Positions 30,515-39,603 are shown, counted from the first letter of the stretch. The stretch is DNA of 64,000 nt from JAJPKK01 sp963824905 (GCA_963824905.1 CAWGRH010000013.1:124001-188000); one strand, 5' to 3'. Translations and numbers: made by a program. The notes: generated by a model from the sequence alone, not told the origin.

Positions 30515-31888
30515 TCAGGCTCCCATTGCGGCCGGCGCCGGCTCCCGCACGGGCGCGGAAGCCAAGCTGCCGAACAGGCTGTTTGATCCGACGCCGGTGA
30601 TTCCCACCGCGGCGATTTCACCGATCAATGATGACGGCGCCATGACCTGGACCGGCTGCAAATATGGCGACCGGCCGACGATCTGCCCTTGCAGCCGCCC
30701 GGGCTTCTCGAACAGGACATCAAGGACCCGTCCGGCGCAGGTAAGATTGAAGGCATCATGGTGGCGGTCGATCGCTGCCTGCAGCCGCGCCAGGCGCTCG
30801 ACCTTCACGTCCTCATCGACCTGGTCGTCGCGTTCCGCCGCAGGCGTCCCGGGCCGCGGCGAATATTTGAAGGAGAACGCGCTCGAATAGCCGACCTCCT
30901 CGACGAGGCGCAGCGTGTCGGAAAAATCCGCTTCGGTCTCGCCGGGAAAGCCGACGATGAAATCCGAGCTCAAGGCGAGGTCGAGGCGCACCGCGCGCAG
31001 CCGCTCGACGACGCGCAGGTAATCAGCGGCGGTGTGGCGGCAATTCATCGCGGCGAGAATACGGTCGGAACCCGACTGCACCGGCAGGTGAAGCTGCGGC
31101 ATCAGGGCCGAGAGATCGCGGTGCGCGGCGATGAGCGCCTCGTCCATGTCGCGCGGATGGCTCGTCGTGTAGCGCAGCCGGCTGATCCCGGGAACCGCCG
31201 CCACCGCGTGCAACAGGTCGGCGAGGCTCGCCGGCCCGGCTGGGCCCTTGCCGTGATAGGCGTTGACGTTCTGCCCGATCAAGGTGACTTCCCGCACGCC
31301 CGCCGCTGCGAGCCGCTCCGCCTCGGCGACGATGCTCGCGACCGGACGCGACGCCTCGGAGCCGCGCGTGTAGGGCACGACGCAGAAGGTGCAGAATTTG
31401 TCGCAGCCCTCCTGCACGGTGATGAACGCCGTGACGCCGCGGCCGCGGATCACAGCTGGCGCGGCGGGCGCCAGGTGGTCGAACTTGTCCTCGGCCGGAA
31501 ACTCGGTGACGACGACCTTACCGCCCCGCGCGACCTCGGCAAGCAGCGCCGGCAGACGGTGATAGCTCTGCGGCCCGACCACGAGATCGACGAGAGGCGC
31601 GCGGCGCACGATCTCCTCGCCTTCGGCCTGGGCGACGCAGCCCGCAACCGCTACCGTCACGCGCCGCCCCTCACGCGCAGCCGTGTCCTTGAGTTTGCGG
31701 ATGCGCCCGAGCTCGGAATAGACCTTCTCGGCGGCCTTCTCGCGGATGTGGCAGGTGTTGAGGATGATGAGATCGGCCTCGTCGGGGCCGGATTCGGCAT
31801 AGCCGTCGCGCGCCAAGAGGTCCGCCATACGATGGGAATCGTAGACATTCATCTGGCAGCCGAAGGATTTGACGTGAAGCTTGCGCAA
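30515..31888 (-). CDS. miaB: tRNA-2-methylthio-N6-dimethylallyladenosine synthase MiaB
   Basis: The 457-residue radical-SAM methylthiotransferase has the N-terminal [4Fe-4S] cysteines C11, C46 and C84, the radical-SAM CxxxCxxC at C162/C166/C169 (EGCDKFCTFC) and a C-terminal TRAM domain (RLQGQIVGRSPYLQPV). The only usable start in frame appears to be TTG; an in-frame TAA lies about 14 codons upstream with no ATG or GTG between. It methylthiolates A37 of tRNAs that read UNN codons. Confidence 0.93.
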   Translation of the reverse strand: MRKLHVKSFGCQMNVYDSHRMADLLARDGYAESGPDEADLIILNTCHIREKAAEKVYSELGRIRKLKDTAAREGRRVTVAVAGCVAQAEGEEIVRRAPLVDLVVGPQSYHRLPALLAEVARGGKVVVTEFPAEDKFDHLAPAAPAVIRGRGVTAFITVQEGCDKFCTFCVVPYTRGSEASRPVASIVAEAERLAAAGVREVTLIGQNVNAYHGKGPAGPASLADLLHAVAAVPGISRLRYTTSHPRDMDEALIAAHRDLSALMPQLHLPVQSGSDRILAAMNCRHTAADYLRVVERLRAVRLDLALSSDFIVGFPGETEADFSDTLRLVEEVGYSSAFSFKYSPRPGTPAAERDDQVDEDVKVERLARLQAAIDRHHDAFNLTCAGRVLDVLFEKPGRLQGQIVGRSPYLQPVQVMAPSSLIGEIAAVGITGVGSNSLFGSLASAPVREPAPAAMGA

Positions 31889-31975
31889 GCCGTTACCGTC
31901 GCACTCGATTTCGGCACCCGGTTACCGGAGGCCGTTGCACGGGACTGCGGCGGGCCGAACCCGCCTTCCCCGCGG

Positions 31976-32833
31976 TCATAACGCCTTTCCGGGCAAAAAG
32001 GAATTCGCGGTGGCGTCGACCTCGCCGGCCGGTTCCGGAAGGGGATCGGCCGGCTTGCCGCGTAGCGCCGCGACGGTGTGGCGGCGCACGGCGCCCTCGA
32101 GCCGCCGGGCGAGCGCCTTGCGGTCCGAAGACGAGCCATAGGCGATCGGCTCACCCCAGGTCACGACCACGTCGACCGCACCCCGCGCCACCAGCCAGGA
32201 CAGATGAGGCCACAGCGGCGCCCCGCCATACCAGGCGACCCGATTTCGCGCATGGCGATCGAGCGGCAGACCGAGCAGCCGGGTATAGGCGACCGAGAGC
32301 GGCTGCAGCCATACGTGCTCGACGTGCTCGGCTTCGGCGAGCGCATCGCCCGCCGCGCCGATCAGCGCGGTGCGGAAGGCGAGCACACGGTTGCCGTCGC
32401 TCGAGGTGCCCTCGCCGAACAGCACGACCGGATCGCCGCCGGTGAGCCGCTCGGCGATCTCGCTGTTCACGTCGGCGGTCTTGTGGCGCCGGGTGCGGTC
32501 GACGAACACCGAGCGCTGCAGCTTGGCGAACAGCCCGACCACCGGCCAGCCCGCCACCTCGCTCTTCGCCACGAACACCACCGGCGCCACCGCCGTGATC
32601 ACCGATATGTCGAGCCAGGAGGTGTGGTTCGACACGATAAGCAACGGATGGGCGCCGATCCGGTAGCCGATCTCGGTGATGCGGATGCCGAGCACCCCGC
32701 ACACGAAGCGATGATAGAAGCTCGGAATGCGCCGGCGCAGCGGCCATTGGAAGCGCACCGCGAGCCATTGCACCGGGATCAGCACGAGGCTCACGATGGT
32801 GATGATACCGAGCGAATAGACCGCGCGCAGCAT
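31976..32833 (-). CDS. plsC: 1-acyl-sn-glycerol-3-phosphate acyltransferase
   Basis: The ATG at 32833 gives 285 residues. The N-terminus is hydrophobic (LRAVYSLGIITIVSLVLIP). The acyltransferase motif I NHTSWLD occurs near residue 76 and motif III FGEGTSSDGN near 148. It should acylate lysophosphatidic acid at the inner membrane in phospholipid synthesis. Several relatives occur in lipid operons; here it follows rimI in the tRNA/ribosome block. Confidence 0.9.
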   Translation of the reverse strand: MLRAVYSLGIITIVSLVLIPVQWLAVRFQWPLRRRIPSFYHRFVCGVLGIRITEIGYRIGAHPLLIVSNHTSWLDISVITAVAPVVFVAKSEVAGWPVVGLFAKLQRSVFVDRTRRHKTADVNSEIAERLTGGDPVVLFGEGTSSDGNRVLAFRTALIGAAGDALAEAEHVEHVWLQPLSVAYTRLLGLPLDRHARNRVAWYGGAPLWPHLSWLVARGAVDVVVTWGEPIAYGSSSDRKALARRLEGAVRRHTVAALRGKPADPLPEPAGEVDATANSFLPGKAL

Positions 32834-32849
32834 GGTCCCCGTCCACGGT

Positions 32850-33347
32850 TCAGGAGAGATTGCGGCGCAGCACCAGCGCCGCTGCGGCCGCAGCATAATA
32901 GCTTTCGCGGCGGCCCACCTTGGCGAAGCCGAAGCCGGCATAGAGCCGGCGCGCCGGCGTATTGTGCTCGTCGACCTCGAGAAACACCGCGGCGACGCCA
33001 TAGCCCGCGAGCCTGCGCAGATGCACGTCGAGCAGGCGACGCGCGACCCCGGCGCCGCGAAACTCCGGCGCGACCGCAATCGAGAGAATTTCCGCCTCGT
33101 CGGCGGCGGTCCGCGACACCGCGAAGCCGGCAAGCCGTGCGCCGGCCATGGCGCGGTCGGCGACGACGTTGCGCTCGACCAGCAGCCGCTCGAATTCCTC
33201 GGCGCTCCAGCCGCGGCTGAAGGCTTCCCCATGCAGTACCGCGAGTTGCGCCGCATCACCGAGCTCGGCCGGCGAGATCGCCGGCGCGCTGCCGAGGCGA
33301 TGCCGCAGCCGCGACATCCTGGCGAACAGGGCGGGGAACATGGTCAT
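32850..33347 (-). CDS. rimI: Ribosomal-protein-alanine N-acetyltransferase RimI
   Basis: The 165-residue GNAT protein has motif A ILSIAVAPEFRGAGVARRLLDVHL and motif B VFLEVDEHNTPARRLYAGFGFAKVGRRESYY. Its ATG overlaps the tsaB stop by 4 nt. The partner tsaB and the family gene order support RimI, which acetylates the N-terminus of ribosomal protein S18. Confidence 0.92.
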   Translation of the reverse strand: MTMFPALFARMSRLRHRLGSAPAISPAELGDAAQLAVLHGEAFSRGWSAEEFERLLVERNVVADRAMAGARLAGFAVSRTAADEAEILSIAVAPEFRGAGVARRLLDVHLRRLAGYGVAAVFLEVDEHNTPARRLYAGFGFAKVGRRESYYAAAAAALVLRRNLS

Positions 33348-34027
33348 TGCCGCGGCAACACGTTGGCGGTCTGCGGATGGGCGTCGGCCGGGCGCAGATA
33401 GAGCGGCTTCACCGAGGCCGGATCGGGGTCGGCGGCGGCGCCGAGCCGGGCGACCCAGACGATGTCGGGCGCCTTGACCTCGGTCACCTGGAGCGGCCGG
33501 CGCTCGTTGTCAGGCCACGCCGCTTCGAGCAGGCGAGCGGCATTGCCGACGATCCGGGTCGGGTTTGCCATCGCGACGCGGATCGCATCGCGCAACGGCG
33601 CGACGCACGGCGCGATCAGAGTGCGGCCGTCGGGCCCGAACAGCTGCATGTAGACATTGGCGTGCCGGGCATCGATCACCGCGAGCACCGCCTGGCTGTC
33701 GTCGGCATCGATCAGCGGCACGGCGAGCGCCGAGAGCGTGGTGAGCCCCGCCACCGGCTTTCCCGCAGCAAGACCGATGCCGCGGGCGGCAGCGACGCCG
33801 ACGCGCAGGCCGGTGAAGCTGCCCGGCCCCACCGTGACGGCAACGCGGTCGAGATCGGCAAATTCGGTGCGGGCCTCGCTCATCACGTTGGCGATGAGCG
33901 GCATCAGCGCCTCGGCATGGCCGCGCGCCATCGGGAGCGACCGGCTGCGCGCCCGGGCGCTCTCCTCGGTATCGAGGACTGCGACCGAGCAAGCCTCGAG
34001 CGCGGTGTCTATGGCGAGAACTCGCAT
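33344..34027 (-). CDS. tsaB: tRNA threonylcarbamoyladenosine synthesis protein TsaB
   Basis: The ATG at 34027 gives 227 residues starting MRVLAIDTALEACSVAVLD, the ASKHA nucleotide-binding start. Other TsaB features are RGHAEALMPLI near residue 38 and GPGSFTGLRVGVAAARGIGLA near 68. TsaB partners TsaD and TsaE in t6A37 formation. The frame is open for 22 codons upstream, but these do not resemble TsaB. Confidence 0.93.
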   Translation of the reverse strand: MRVLAIDTALEACSVAVLDTEESARARSRSLPMARGHAEALMPLIANVMSEARTEFADLDRVAVTVGPGSFTGLRVGVAAARGIGLAAGKPVAGLTTLSALAVPLIDADDSQAVLAVIDARHANVYMQLFGPDGRTLIAPCVAPLRDAIRVAMANPTRIVGNAARLLEAAWPDNERRPLQVTEVKAPDIVWVARLGAAADPDPASVKPLYLRPADAHPQTANVLPRQ

Positions 34028-34114
34028 CGGCGGGAACGGACTGTCCTCGGCGGCTCCTGGTTCGGAGCCGACACTAACCGATTCCCGCCCCACTCCACAA
34101 AGCCGATCAGAACG

Positions 34115-34669
34115 CTACATGGGCCGCACTTCGACAACGTCGGGAACGAAGTGTCGCAACAGGTTCTGGATGCCGTGCTTGAGCGTTGCGGTTGAGGATG
34201 GACAGCCCGCGCACGATCCCTTCATGTCGAGATAGACGATCCCGTCCTTGAAGCCGCGGAAGGTGATGTCGCCGCCGTCATTGGCGACCGCCGGGCGCAC
34301 CCGGGTCTCGATCAGCTCCTTGATGGTGGCGACGGTGTCGGCGTCCTTGGCCTCGAAGAACTCGTCCGCCGCCACCGCGCCGGCGCCGGCCGCGAGCATC
34401 GGCGCGCCGGACATGAAATGCTCCATGATGGCGCCGAGGATCGCCGGCTTGATGTGCTGCCACTCGCCGTCCGCCTTGGTCACGGTGATGAAGTCGCCGC
34501 CGAGAAACACGCCGGTCACGCCGGGCAGCGCGAACAGCCGCTCGGCGAGCGGCGACTTCGCCGCCTCCGACGGATCGGGAATGTCGAGCACACCCTCGTC
34601 CAGCACGGGCCGTCCCGGCAGGAACTTCAGTGTCGCAGGATTGGGGGTCGCCTCGGTCTGGATGAACAT
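34115..34669 (-). CDS. NfuA/NifU-like iron-sulfur cluster scaffold protein
   Basis: The 184-residue protein has an Nfu N-terminal domain (MFIQTEATPNPATLKFLPG to FITVTK) and a NifU C-terminal domain with the cluster ligands C153 and C156 (GSCAGCPSS). It carries or repairs Fe-S clusters for targets such as MiaB and cytochrome-linked proteins. It marks the end of the conserved minus-strand block; the next gene upstream would be expected to be the universal stress protein, which is now 13 kb away. Confidence 0.93.
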   Translation of the reverse strand: MFIQTEATPNPATLKFLPGRPVLDEGVLDIPDPSEAAKSPLAERLFALPGVTGVFLGGDFITVTKADGEWQHIKPAILGAIMEHFMSGAPMLAAGAGAVAADEFFEAKDADTVATIKELIETRVRPAVANDGGDITFRGFKDGIVYLDMKGSCAGCPSSTATLKHGIQNLLRHFVPDVVEVRPM

Positions 34670-34760
34670 CTTCGTCTCCTCGGCGGGTTCAAGGCCCGCG
34701 GGCCGTCGGGTAATGTCGCCTCATTACATGGGATTTTCGAGGCAAGGCGTCAACTTCACT

Positions 34761-34877
34761 CCTCCCTCCCCGTCTTCGGGGGGGTGGCCGAGCGCAAGCC
34801 GAGGTCGGGTGGGGTCCGCGAGCGAAGCGAGCCACGAAGAAGGAACCCCACCCTGCCCTCCCCGAAGCCGGGGAGGG
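34761..34877. repeat. Long imperfect palindrome between nfuA and ccoN
   Basis: The left arm CCTCCCTCCCCGTCTTCGG and a right arm CCGAAGCCGGGGAGGG mirror each other, with an inner pair GTCGGGTGGGGTCC/GGAACCCCACCC. It separates two divergent operons, and similar C/G-run palindromes lie at 37223 and 54401. Confidence 0.65.
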
Positions 34878-34945
34878 AAAAGAGCCGCCGTTGTCATCGC
34901 CTCGACCCTATGGCAAGCAGGGCTTCCGCACGTGGGGAATCGCCC

Positions 34946-36376
34946 ATGTCCTCTGCCACCACGAACATCGATCAGGTGCGCCGCCCGACGGCGTTGGTGG
35001 ACGATGATCGCGTCACCGCGGGCGTCGTCTATGCTTACACGTGGTCGGCGGCGATCTGGCTCCTGATCGGCTCGGCCTACGGCATGATCGCCGCGATCGA
35101 GCTCGTGTGGCCGGACCTGCTACCCTACGAATGGCTTTCCTTCGGGCGCATCCGGCCGATCCATACGGCGAGCGTGCTGTTCGGCTGGCTCTCGATCGGC
35201 CTCACCGGCATCGCCTATCTCGTCGTCTATCGGACCGCGCGCCGCGCGCTGTTTTCGGTGGCGCTCGCCGAAATCGGCCTCGGGCTCCTCAATCTTGCGC
35301 TGATTGCCGGGCTCGTCACCCTGACGATAGGCATGACGCGCGGGCCGGTCGAGTACCGCGAGTGGATGACGCCGATCGCTGTGGTGTTCGCGGCGGGCTC
35401 GCTCCTCAACGGCTTCAACATCCTCGTCACGCTGGTGCAGCGGCACGGCGATGAGCTCTACATCGCCGACTGGTTCATCCTCGGCTCGTTCGTGTGGCTG
35501 CCGATCCTCTACGTCATCGGCTACCTGCCGCAATTCGACCGCGGCATCGGCAACGTGGTGATCCAGGGCTACTACATGCACGTCGTGCTGGGGCTGTGGT
35601 TCACGCCGCTCGTGCTCGGCATCACCTACTGGTCGCTGCCGCGCATGCTGGCAAAGCCGATCTATTCTTATGCACTCGGCGTGCTGGCGTTCTGGTCCAA
35701 TCTCGTATTCTACCCGCTGATCGGCGCCCACCACTTCGTGTTCTCGCCGCTGCCGTGGTGGCTGCAGACGACAGCGATCGCGACCGGCATCGGCATGATG
35801 ATTCCGGTCGTCGCCTCATCCGGCAATTTCCTGCTCACCATGAACGGCTCGTGGCGGATGATCCGCCGCGAGCCCGCCGTGTGGTTCATCGCCGTCGGCG
35901 CGGCGTGCTATCTCCTGGTGTCGCTGCAAGGCAGCCTGCAGAGCTTCCGCAGCGCCAATGCGCTCCTGCATTTCACCAACCACACCGTGGGCCACGCACA
36001 TTTCGCGGCCTACGGCTTCGTGTCGTTCCTGCTGTTCGGCGCGATCTACGGCCTTGTCCCGCGCATCACCGGCGCGTTCGACACCGCGCTTCGGGTGCGG
36101 CTGCATTTCTGGCTCGCACTCGCCGGCATGGCGCTCTACGTCATCGCGATGATCGTGGCCGGCGTGCTGCAGGGCCTCATCTGGATGGACGGCCGGCCAT
36201 TCATCAACTCCGTCGTCGCCAATAAGCCCTGGTACATGCTCCGTGCCGCAGGCGGCGGCCTGATGACGCTCGGCCACATCGTGTTCGCGTGGAACCTGTG
36301 GCTGATGCGCCCGCAGCCGCACCGGCGGACGTTCGCCGTGCCCGGACCCGCACCCCTGCCGGAGCCGGCGCGATGA
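34946..36376 (+). CDS. ccoN: cbb3-type cytochrome c oxidase subunit I (divergent CcoN)
   Basis: The 476-residue membrane protein retains the oxidase ligands by position: RPIHT (low-spin heme His), YYMHVVLG (Cu-B His), LVFYPLIGAHHF (Tyr and the two His of the active site) and FTNHTVGHAHFAAYG (heme b3 and heme b His). About 12 hydrophobic segments fit the family. It would reduce O2 and pump protons at the inner membrane. The ATG follows GTGGGGA. No fixGHIS or ccoS gene is beside it. Confidence 0.88.
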   Translation: MSSATTNIDQVRRPTALVDDDRVTAGVVYAYTWSAAIWLLIGSAYGMIAAIELVWPDLLPYEWLSFGRIRPIHTASVLFGWLSIGLTGIAYLVVYRTARRALFSVALAEIGLGLLNLALIAGLVTLTIGMTRGPVEYREWMTPIAVVFAAGSLLNGFNILVTLVQRHGDELYIADWFILGSFVWLPILYVIGYLPQFDRGIGNVVIQGYYMHVVLGLWFTPLVLGITYWSLPRMLAKPIYSYALGVLAFWSNLVFYPLIGAHHFVFSPLPWWLQTTAIATGIGMMIPVVASSGNFLLTMNGSWRMIRREPAVWFIAVGAACYLLVSLQGSLQSFRSANALLHFTNHTVGHAHFAAYGFVSFLLFGAIYGLVPRITGAFDTALRVRLHFWLALAGMALYVIAMIVAGVLQGLIWMDGRPFINSVVANKPWYMLRAAGGGLMTLGHIVFAWNLWLMRPQPHRRTFAVPGPAPLPEPAR

Positions 36377-36954
36377 TCGACCTCAATGCACTGTTTCATC
36401 GCTCCCCGGTCGCCATCGTGACGATCGGTGCCGCGGTGTTCGGCGTGCTGTCGTTTCTCGTCGCGCTGCGCCCTGCGATCGAGCTCGACGCGTCGACGCC
36501 GTTGTCGCTGCGCGCCCAGAATGTCGCGGTCGCCCGGGGCCGCGCGCTCTATGTCGCCGAAGGCTGCGGCTATTGCCATTCGCAGCTGGTGCGACCGATC
36601 TTCGTCGACGCCGCCTATGGCCGCCCATCCGAGATCAGCGATTATGCCGACGCCGCGCCACCGCTCGCCGGTACCGAGCGTACCGGCCCCGACCTCGCCA
36701 ATGTCGGCGTCCGCCAACCGAGCGTGATGTGGAACCTGCTGCACCTCTTCAATCCGCGCAGCATGGTGCCGGACTCGGTGATGCCCGGCTTCCCCTGGTA
36801 TTTCGAGATCATCGACCGCGCACGCGCGCCGACCGGCCCGGACGCCTACGTGCTGGTGCCCGGCGAGCCGTTCCTTCAGCGTGGCAAGGTCGCGCTGCCG
36901 CGCCGCGAGGCGCTCGATCTCGTCGCCTATCTGCAAACGCTCAAACAGGAGTGA
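36373..36954 (+). CDS. ccoO: cbb3-type cytochrome c oxidase subunit II (short CcoO)
   Basis: The 193-residue product has an N-terminal membrane anchor (VAIVTIGAAVFGVLSFLVAL), one heme c site CGYCH (C65/C68/H69), the CcoO-type segment SQLVRPIFVDAAYGRPSE, and a heme Met in DSVMPGFPW. It is shorter than most CcoO (about 200-240 residues) and lacks much of the loop after the heme site. Its ATG overlaps the ccoN stop in ATGA. It should pass electrons to subunit I. Confidence 0.88.
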   Translation: MIDLNALFHRSPVAIVTIGAAVFGVLSFLVALRPAIELDASTPLSLRAQNVAVARGRALYVAEGCGYCHSQLVRPIFVDAAYGRPSEISDYADAAPPLAGTERTGPDLANVGVRQPSVMWNLLHLFNPRSMVPDSVMPGFPWYFEIIDRARAPTGPDAYVLVPGEPFLQRGKVALPRREALDLVAYLQTLKQE

Positions 36955-36957
36955 GCG

Positions 36958-37167
36958 ATGCTCGAACGCCTCGCGTTCTACCGCGACCTCATCATCAGCG
37001 AATGCCTGCCGGCAATCCCGGGCGCACCGCCGGGTTTTGCCGACTACCTGTTCGCGGGCCTCACCGCGGCGCTCGGCCTGTTGGCGCTTGCGTTGCTGGT
37101 GCGAGGCTTTCGCGGCCGCGACGATGTCCGCAGCCAGCGCATCAAGGCCGCAGTGCTCGAGGATTGA
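36958..37167 (+). CDS. Small membrane protein downstream of ccoO (CcoQ-like position)
   Basis: The 69-residue protein has one hydrophobic segment (ADYLFAGLTAALGLLALALLVRGF, about residues 27-50) and a charged C-terminus. ACAGGAGTGAGCG precedes the ATG, 3 bp after ccoO. Its position matches CcoQ/FixQ, small helpers of cbb3 assembly, but no clear CcoQ motif is seen, so the link rests on context. Confidence 0.6.
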   Translation: MLERLAFYRDLIISECLPAIPGAPPGFADYLFAGLTAALGLLALALLVRGFRGRDDVRSQRIKAAVLED

Positions 37168-37222
37168 TCGGCTTTTGCAAAGAGAGATTTTGTAAGGGGA
37201 ATCGCATGACAGACGCTGCGTT

Positions 37223-37345
37223 CTCCCTCCCCCTGAAAGGGGGAGGGTCGGGGTGGGGGTCGCGGGACGCAAGAGAGGCGAGTCGGCACAACACCACGAG
37301 TCAGAAGACCCCCACCCCAGCCCTCCCCCTTTCAGGGGGAGGGAG
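37223..37345. repeat. Long palindrome with G/C runs inside the oxidase operon
   Basis: CTCCCTCCCCCTGAAAGG with its GGGGGAGGG and GGGGTGGGGG runs is mirrored by CCCCCACCCC and CCCTCCCCCTTTCAGGGG. It sits between the small gene and the Ig-domain cytochrome gene, so the transcript must cross it unless a separate promoter lies there. Confidence 0.75.
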
Positions 37346-37368
37346 TTCGGGCGGCTGAGAAGACGACC

Positions 37369-38502
37369 ATGCTGATCCGCGTCTATGTCGATGACAGCGC
37401 CAAGCCTTTCGCCGAGCTTCCCGGCAACTCCGGCCGGGTCAAGCTCGACACGACATCGATTCCCGACGGGACGCACCGGCTGCGCTTCGAGACCGTCGAG
37501 GGCGGCCGCGTCACCGGCCGGCGCGAGATTCCCTTCACCGTGCGCAACGGGCCGGGCATTGCGGTCGCCGGCCTTTCTCCGCGCGACGAGGTGCGCGGCA
37601 ACCTCGCCCTCGCGGTCGACGCCACGTCGGCCGGGATCGATGCCGATCTCGACGTGCGCTCGCTCGAGCTCCACCGCGGCCTGCCGTTCTGGACCGGCAT
37701 GCTCTCGGTCCTGATCATTGCACTCGGCATCGTTTACCTTGCGCTCGACCCCTTGGCGTTCCGAGCCTGGAAGGCAGAGGAGCTTGCGGTCGCCGGCGAC
37801 AGCGCGACGCTCACGCGCCGGCCGCCGGATCAACCCTCCGCCGTCGACCCATTGCAGGTCAGCCTCGCCGACGGCGCGTTCCTGCCGGTGCTGCCGTTCG
37901 ATGCCGGCAAGGCCGACACTGCGCGTGGCGCCGCGACCTATGGTGCGAAATGCGCCGGCTGCCACGGCGCCCGAGGGGAAGGCCGCACCGCGCAGTCGGC
38001 GACGCTCGGCGAGCAGGGCGTTTTCCCGCGCCTCGCCGGCCAGCCCGCGGCCTATCTCTATCGCCAGCTCTGGAGCTTCGCCAATGGCTGGCGCGCCAGC
38101 ACAGCAATGCCGCCGCTCGCCGACGGCCTCACCGAGTCCGACTGGACCGACATCGCCGTGCATCTCGAGCAACTCGCGGCGGGCTATCCGCCGCCGCCGG
38201 CGGTCGCCGCCGACGTCACCGATCTCGGCCGCTCCGTGGCCATTGCCGGGCGGCCGGACCGCGGGGTCAGTCCGTGCTGGCGCTGCCACGGGCCGAACGG
38301 CATCGGCGTCGCGCCCTATTTCCCCATGTTGATCGGGCAGTATCCCCGCTACATCGCGGCTCAGCTCGTCGCGTTTCGCGACGGCCAGCGCCGCAACGCG
38401 ATGTTGCGATTGATGGATCCGGTGTCGCACGGGCTCGAGCCGAAAGAAATCGACGCGGTCGCTCTCTACTACGCAGGGCTTCGGCCGGGAGCCGTGCAAT
38501 GA
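37369..38502 (+). CDS. Diheme cytochrome c with N-terminal Ig-like domain and membrane anchor
   Basis: The 377-residue protein has three parts. Residues 1-100 look like a beta-rich Ig-like domain (IRVYVDDSAKPFAELPG, GTHRLRFETVEGGRVTGRRE). A transmembrane helix spans about 106-127. Two cytochrome c domains follow, with CAGCH (C195/C198/H199) and CWRCH (C303/C306/H307) and Met candidates in TAMPPLADG and NAMLRLMDP. There is no signal peptide, so the first domain would be cytoplasmic if the hemes are periplasmic. It occupies the place of CcoP (subunit III) in the oxidase set. Confidence 0.85.
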   Translation: MLIRVYVDDSAKPFAELPGNSGRVKLDTTSIPDGTHRLRFETVEGGRVTGRREIPFTVRNGPGIAVAGLSPRDEVRGNLALAVDATSAGIDADLDVRSLELHRGLPFWTGMLSVLIIALGIVYLALDPLAFRAWKAEELAVAGDSATLTRRPPDQPSAVDPLQVSLADGAFLPVLPFDAGKADTARGAATYGAKCAGCHGARGEGRTAQSATLGEQGVFPRLAGQPAAYLYRQLWSFANGWRASTAMPPLADGLTESDWTDIAVHLEQLAAGYPPPPAVAADVTDLGRSVAIAGRPDRGVSPCWRCHGPNGIGVAPYFPMLIGQYPRYIAAQLVAFRDGQRRNAMLRLMDPVSHGLEPKEIDAVALYYAGLRPGAVQ

Positions 38503-39509
38503 GGATCAACTCCAAGCGCGGCGGCATCGCGCGCGCGACCGGCTTCGTCAGCGTTGCGCTCGCGGCGACAGCCTTCATCATCGCGCCGCATCGGATCGCC
38601 GCGCAGTCGGCTCGTCAGCCCGACCTCGCGGCGATCGACCGCGCGTGGTCCGATCCCGGCCTCGATCCCGATACGCCCGGCGTGCCGTCCGTGTTCGTGC
38701 CGCCGTCGGAGGCCGACATTCCCAACGACGTGTTCGGCGAGACCATTCGGCGCGGCATCGCGATCTTCACCGACACCCGCAACGAGGCAAAGCCGTATGC
38801 CGGCGATGGCCTCACCTGCTCGAGCTGCCATCTCGACCGCGGCCGGCGTCCCGGCGCGGCGCCGATGTGGGCGGCGTGGGTGCGTTATCCGCGCTTTCGG
38901 TCGAAGAACGACGCCGTCAACACCATGGCGATGCGCATCCAGGGCTGCTTCCGCTTCAGCATGAACGGGACGCCGCCGCCCGAGGACAGCGAGGTCATGA
39001 CGGCGCTGCAGACCTATTTCTTCTGGCTCGCGCGCGGTGCGCCGACCGGCGCCAAGCTCGCCGGCGGCGGATTCCCAGTCCTTCCGGAGCCGGCGGGCGC
39101 GCCGAGCAGCGAGCGCGGCGCCGCCGTGTTTTCCGGCAAATGCGCGGCCTGCCACGGTGGCGACGGCGAAGGACGCCGCGTGCCCGGCGGCACCGGCTAC
39201 CAGTTTCCGCCGCTGTGGGGGCCCAATTCCTACAATTGGGGCGCCGGCCTGACCTCGGTCGCGTCGGCGGCGTATTTCATTCGCGCCAACATGCCTTACG
39301 GCCTGCGCAACGTGCTCACCGTCGAGGAAGCGTGGGACGTCGCGATGTTCGTCGACAGCCACGAGCGCCCGCAAGACCCGCGCTTCACCGGCAACGTGGC
39401 CGAGACACGCGCGCGCTTCCACGACAGCAAATGGTCGCTCTACGGCACCGAGCAGCGCGGCGTGCTGCTGGGCGATCCCTCGAATTATCCGCTGCGGGAG
39501 GGGCGATAG
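38499..39509 (+). CDS. TsdA-like diheme cytochrome c (possible thiosulfate dehydrogenase)
   Basis: The 336-residue protein begins with an Arg-rich leader and hydrophobic stretch (FVSVALAATAFIIAPHRIAAQ). It has two heme sites, CSSCH (C107/C110/H111) and CAACH (C215/C218/H219). The TsdA-like segments MRIQGCFRFSMNG near 145-157, EVMTALQTYFFWL and the late ANMPYGLRN (heme 2 Met) are present. TsdA oxidises thiosulfate to tetrathionate and can feed cytochrome c oxidases. Its ATG overlaps the previous stop in ATGA. The substrate is inferred from motif similarity. Confidence 0.8.
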   Translation: MRINSKRGGIARATGFVSVALAATAFIIAPHRIAAQSARQPDLAAIDRAWSDPGLDPDTPGVPSVFVPPSEADIPNDVFGETIRRGIAIFTDTRNEAKPYAGDGLTCSSCHLDRGRRPGAAPMWAAWVRYPRFRSKNDAVNTMAMRIQGCFRFSMNGTPPPEDSEVMTALQTYFFWLARGAPTGAKLAGGGFPVLPEPAGAPSSERGAAVFSGKCAACHGGDGEGRRVPGGTGYQFPPLWGPNSYNWGAGLTSVASAAYFIRANMPYGLRNVLTVEEAWDVAMFVDSHERPQDPRFTGNVAETRARFHDSKWSLYGTEQRGVLLGDPSNYPLREGR

Positions 39510-39603
39510 ATGGTTGCTGTGGCTTCGCGCATCACTTCTATGAATGGTTCAAGTGCAGTTCGCATACCGAAACGTTACTGAATATTTGGCTGGCTGAACC
39601 GGA

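Noticed and set aside
37223..37345. A CRISPR-like or tandem array in the C/G-run palindromes
   Set aside because: Each site is one palindrome with no regular repeat-spacer units and no cas gene nearby.
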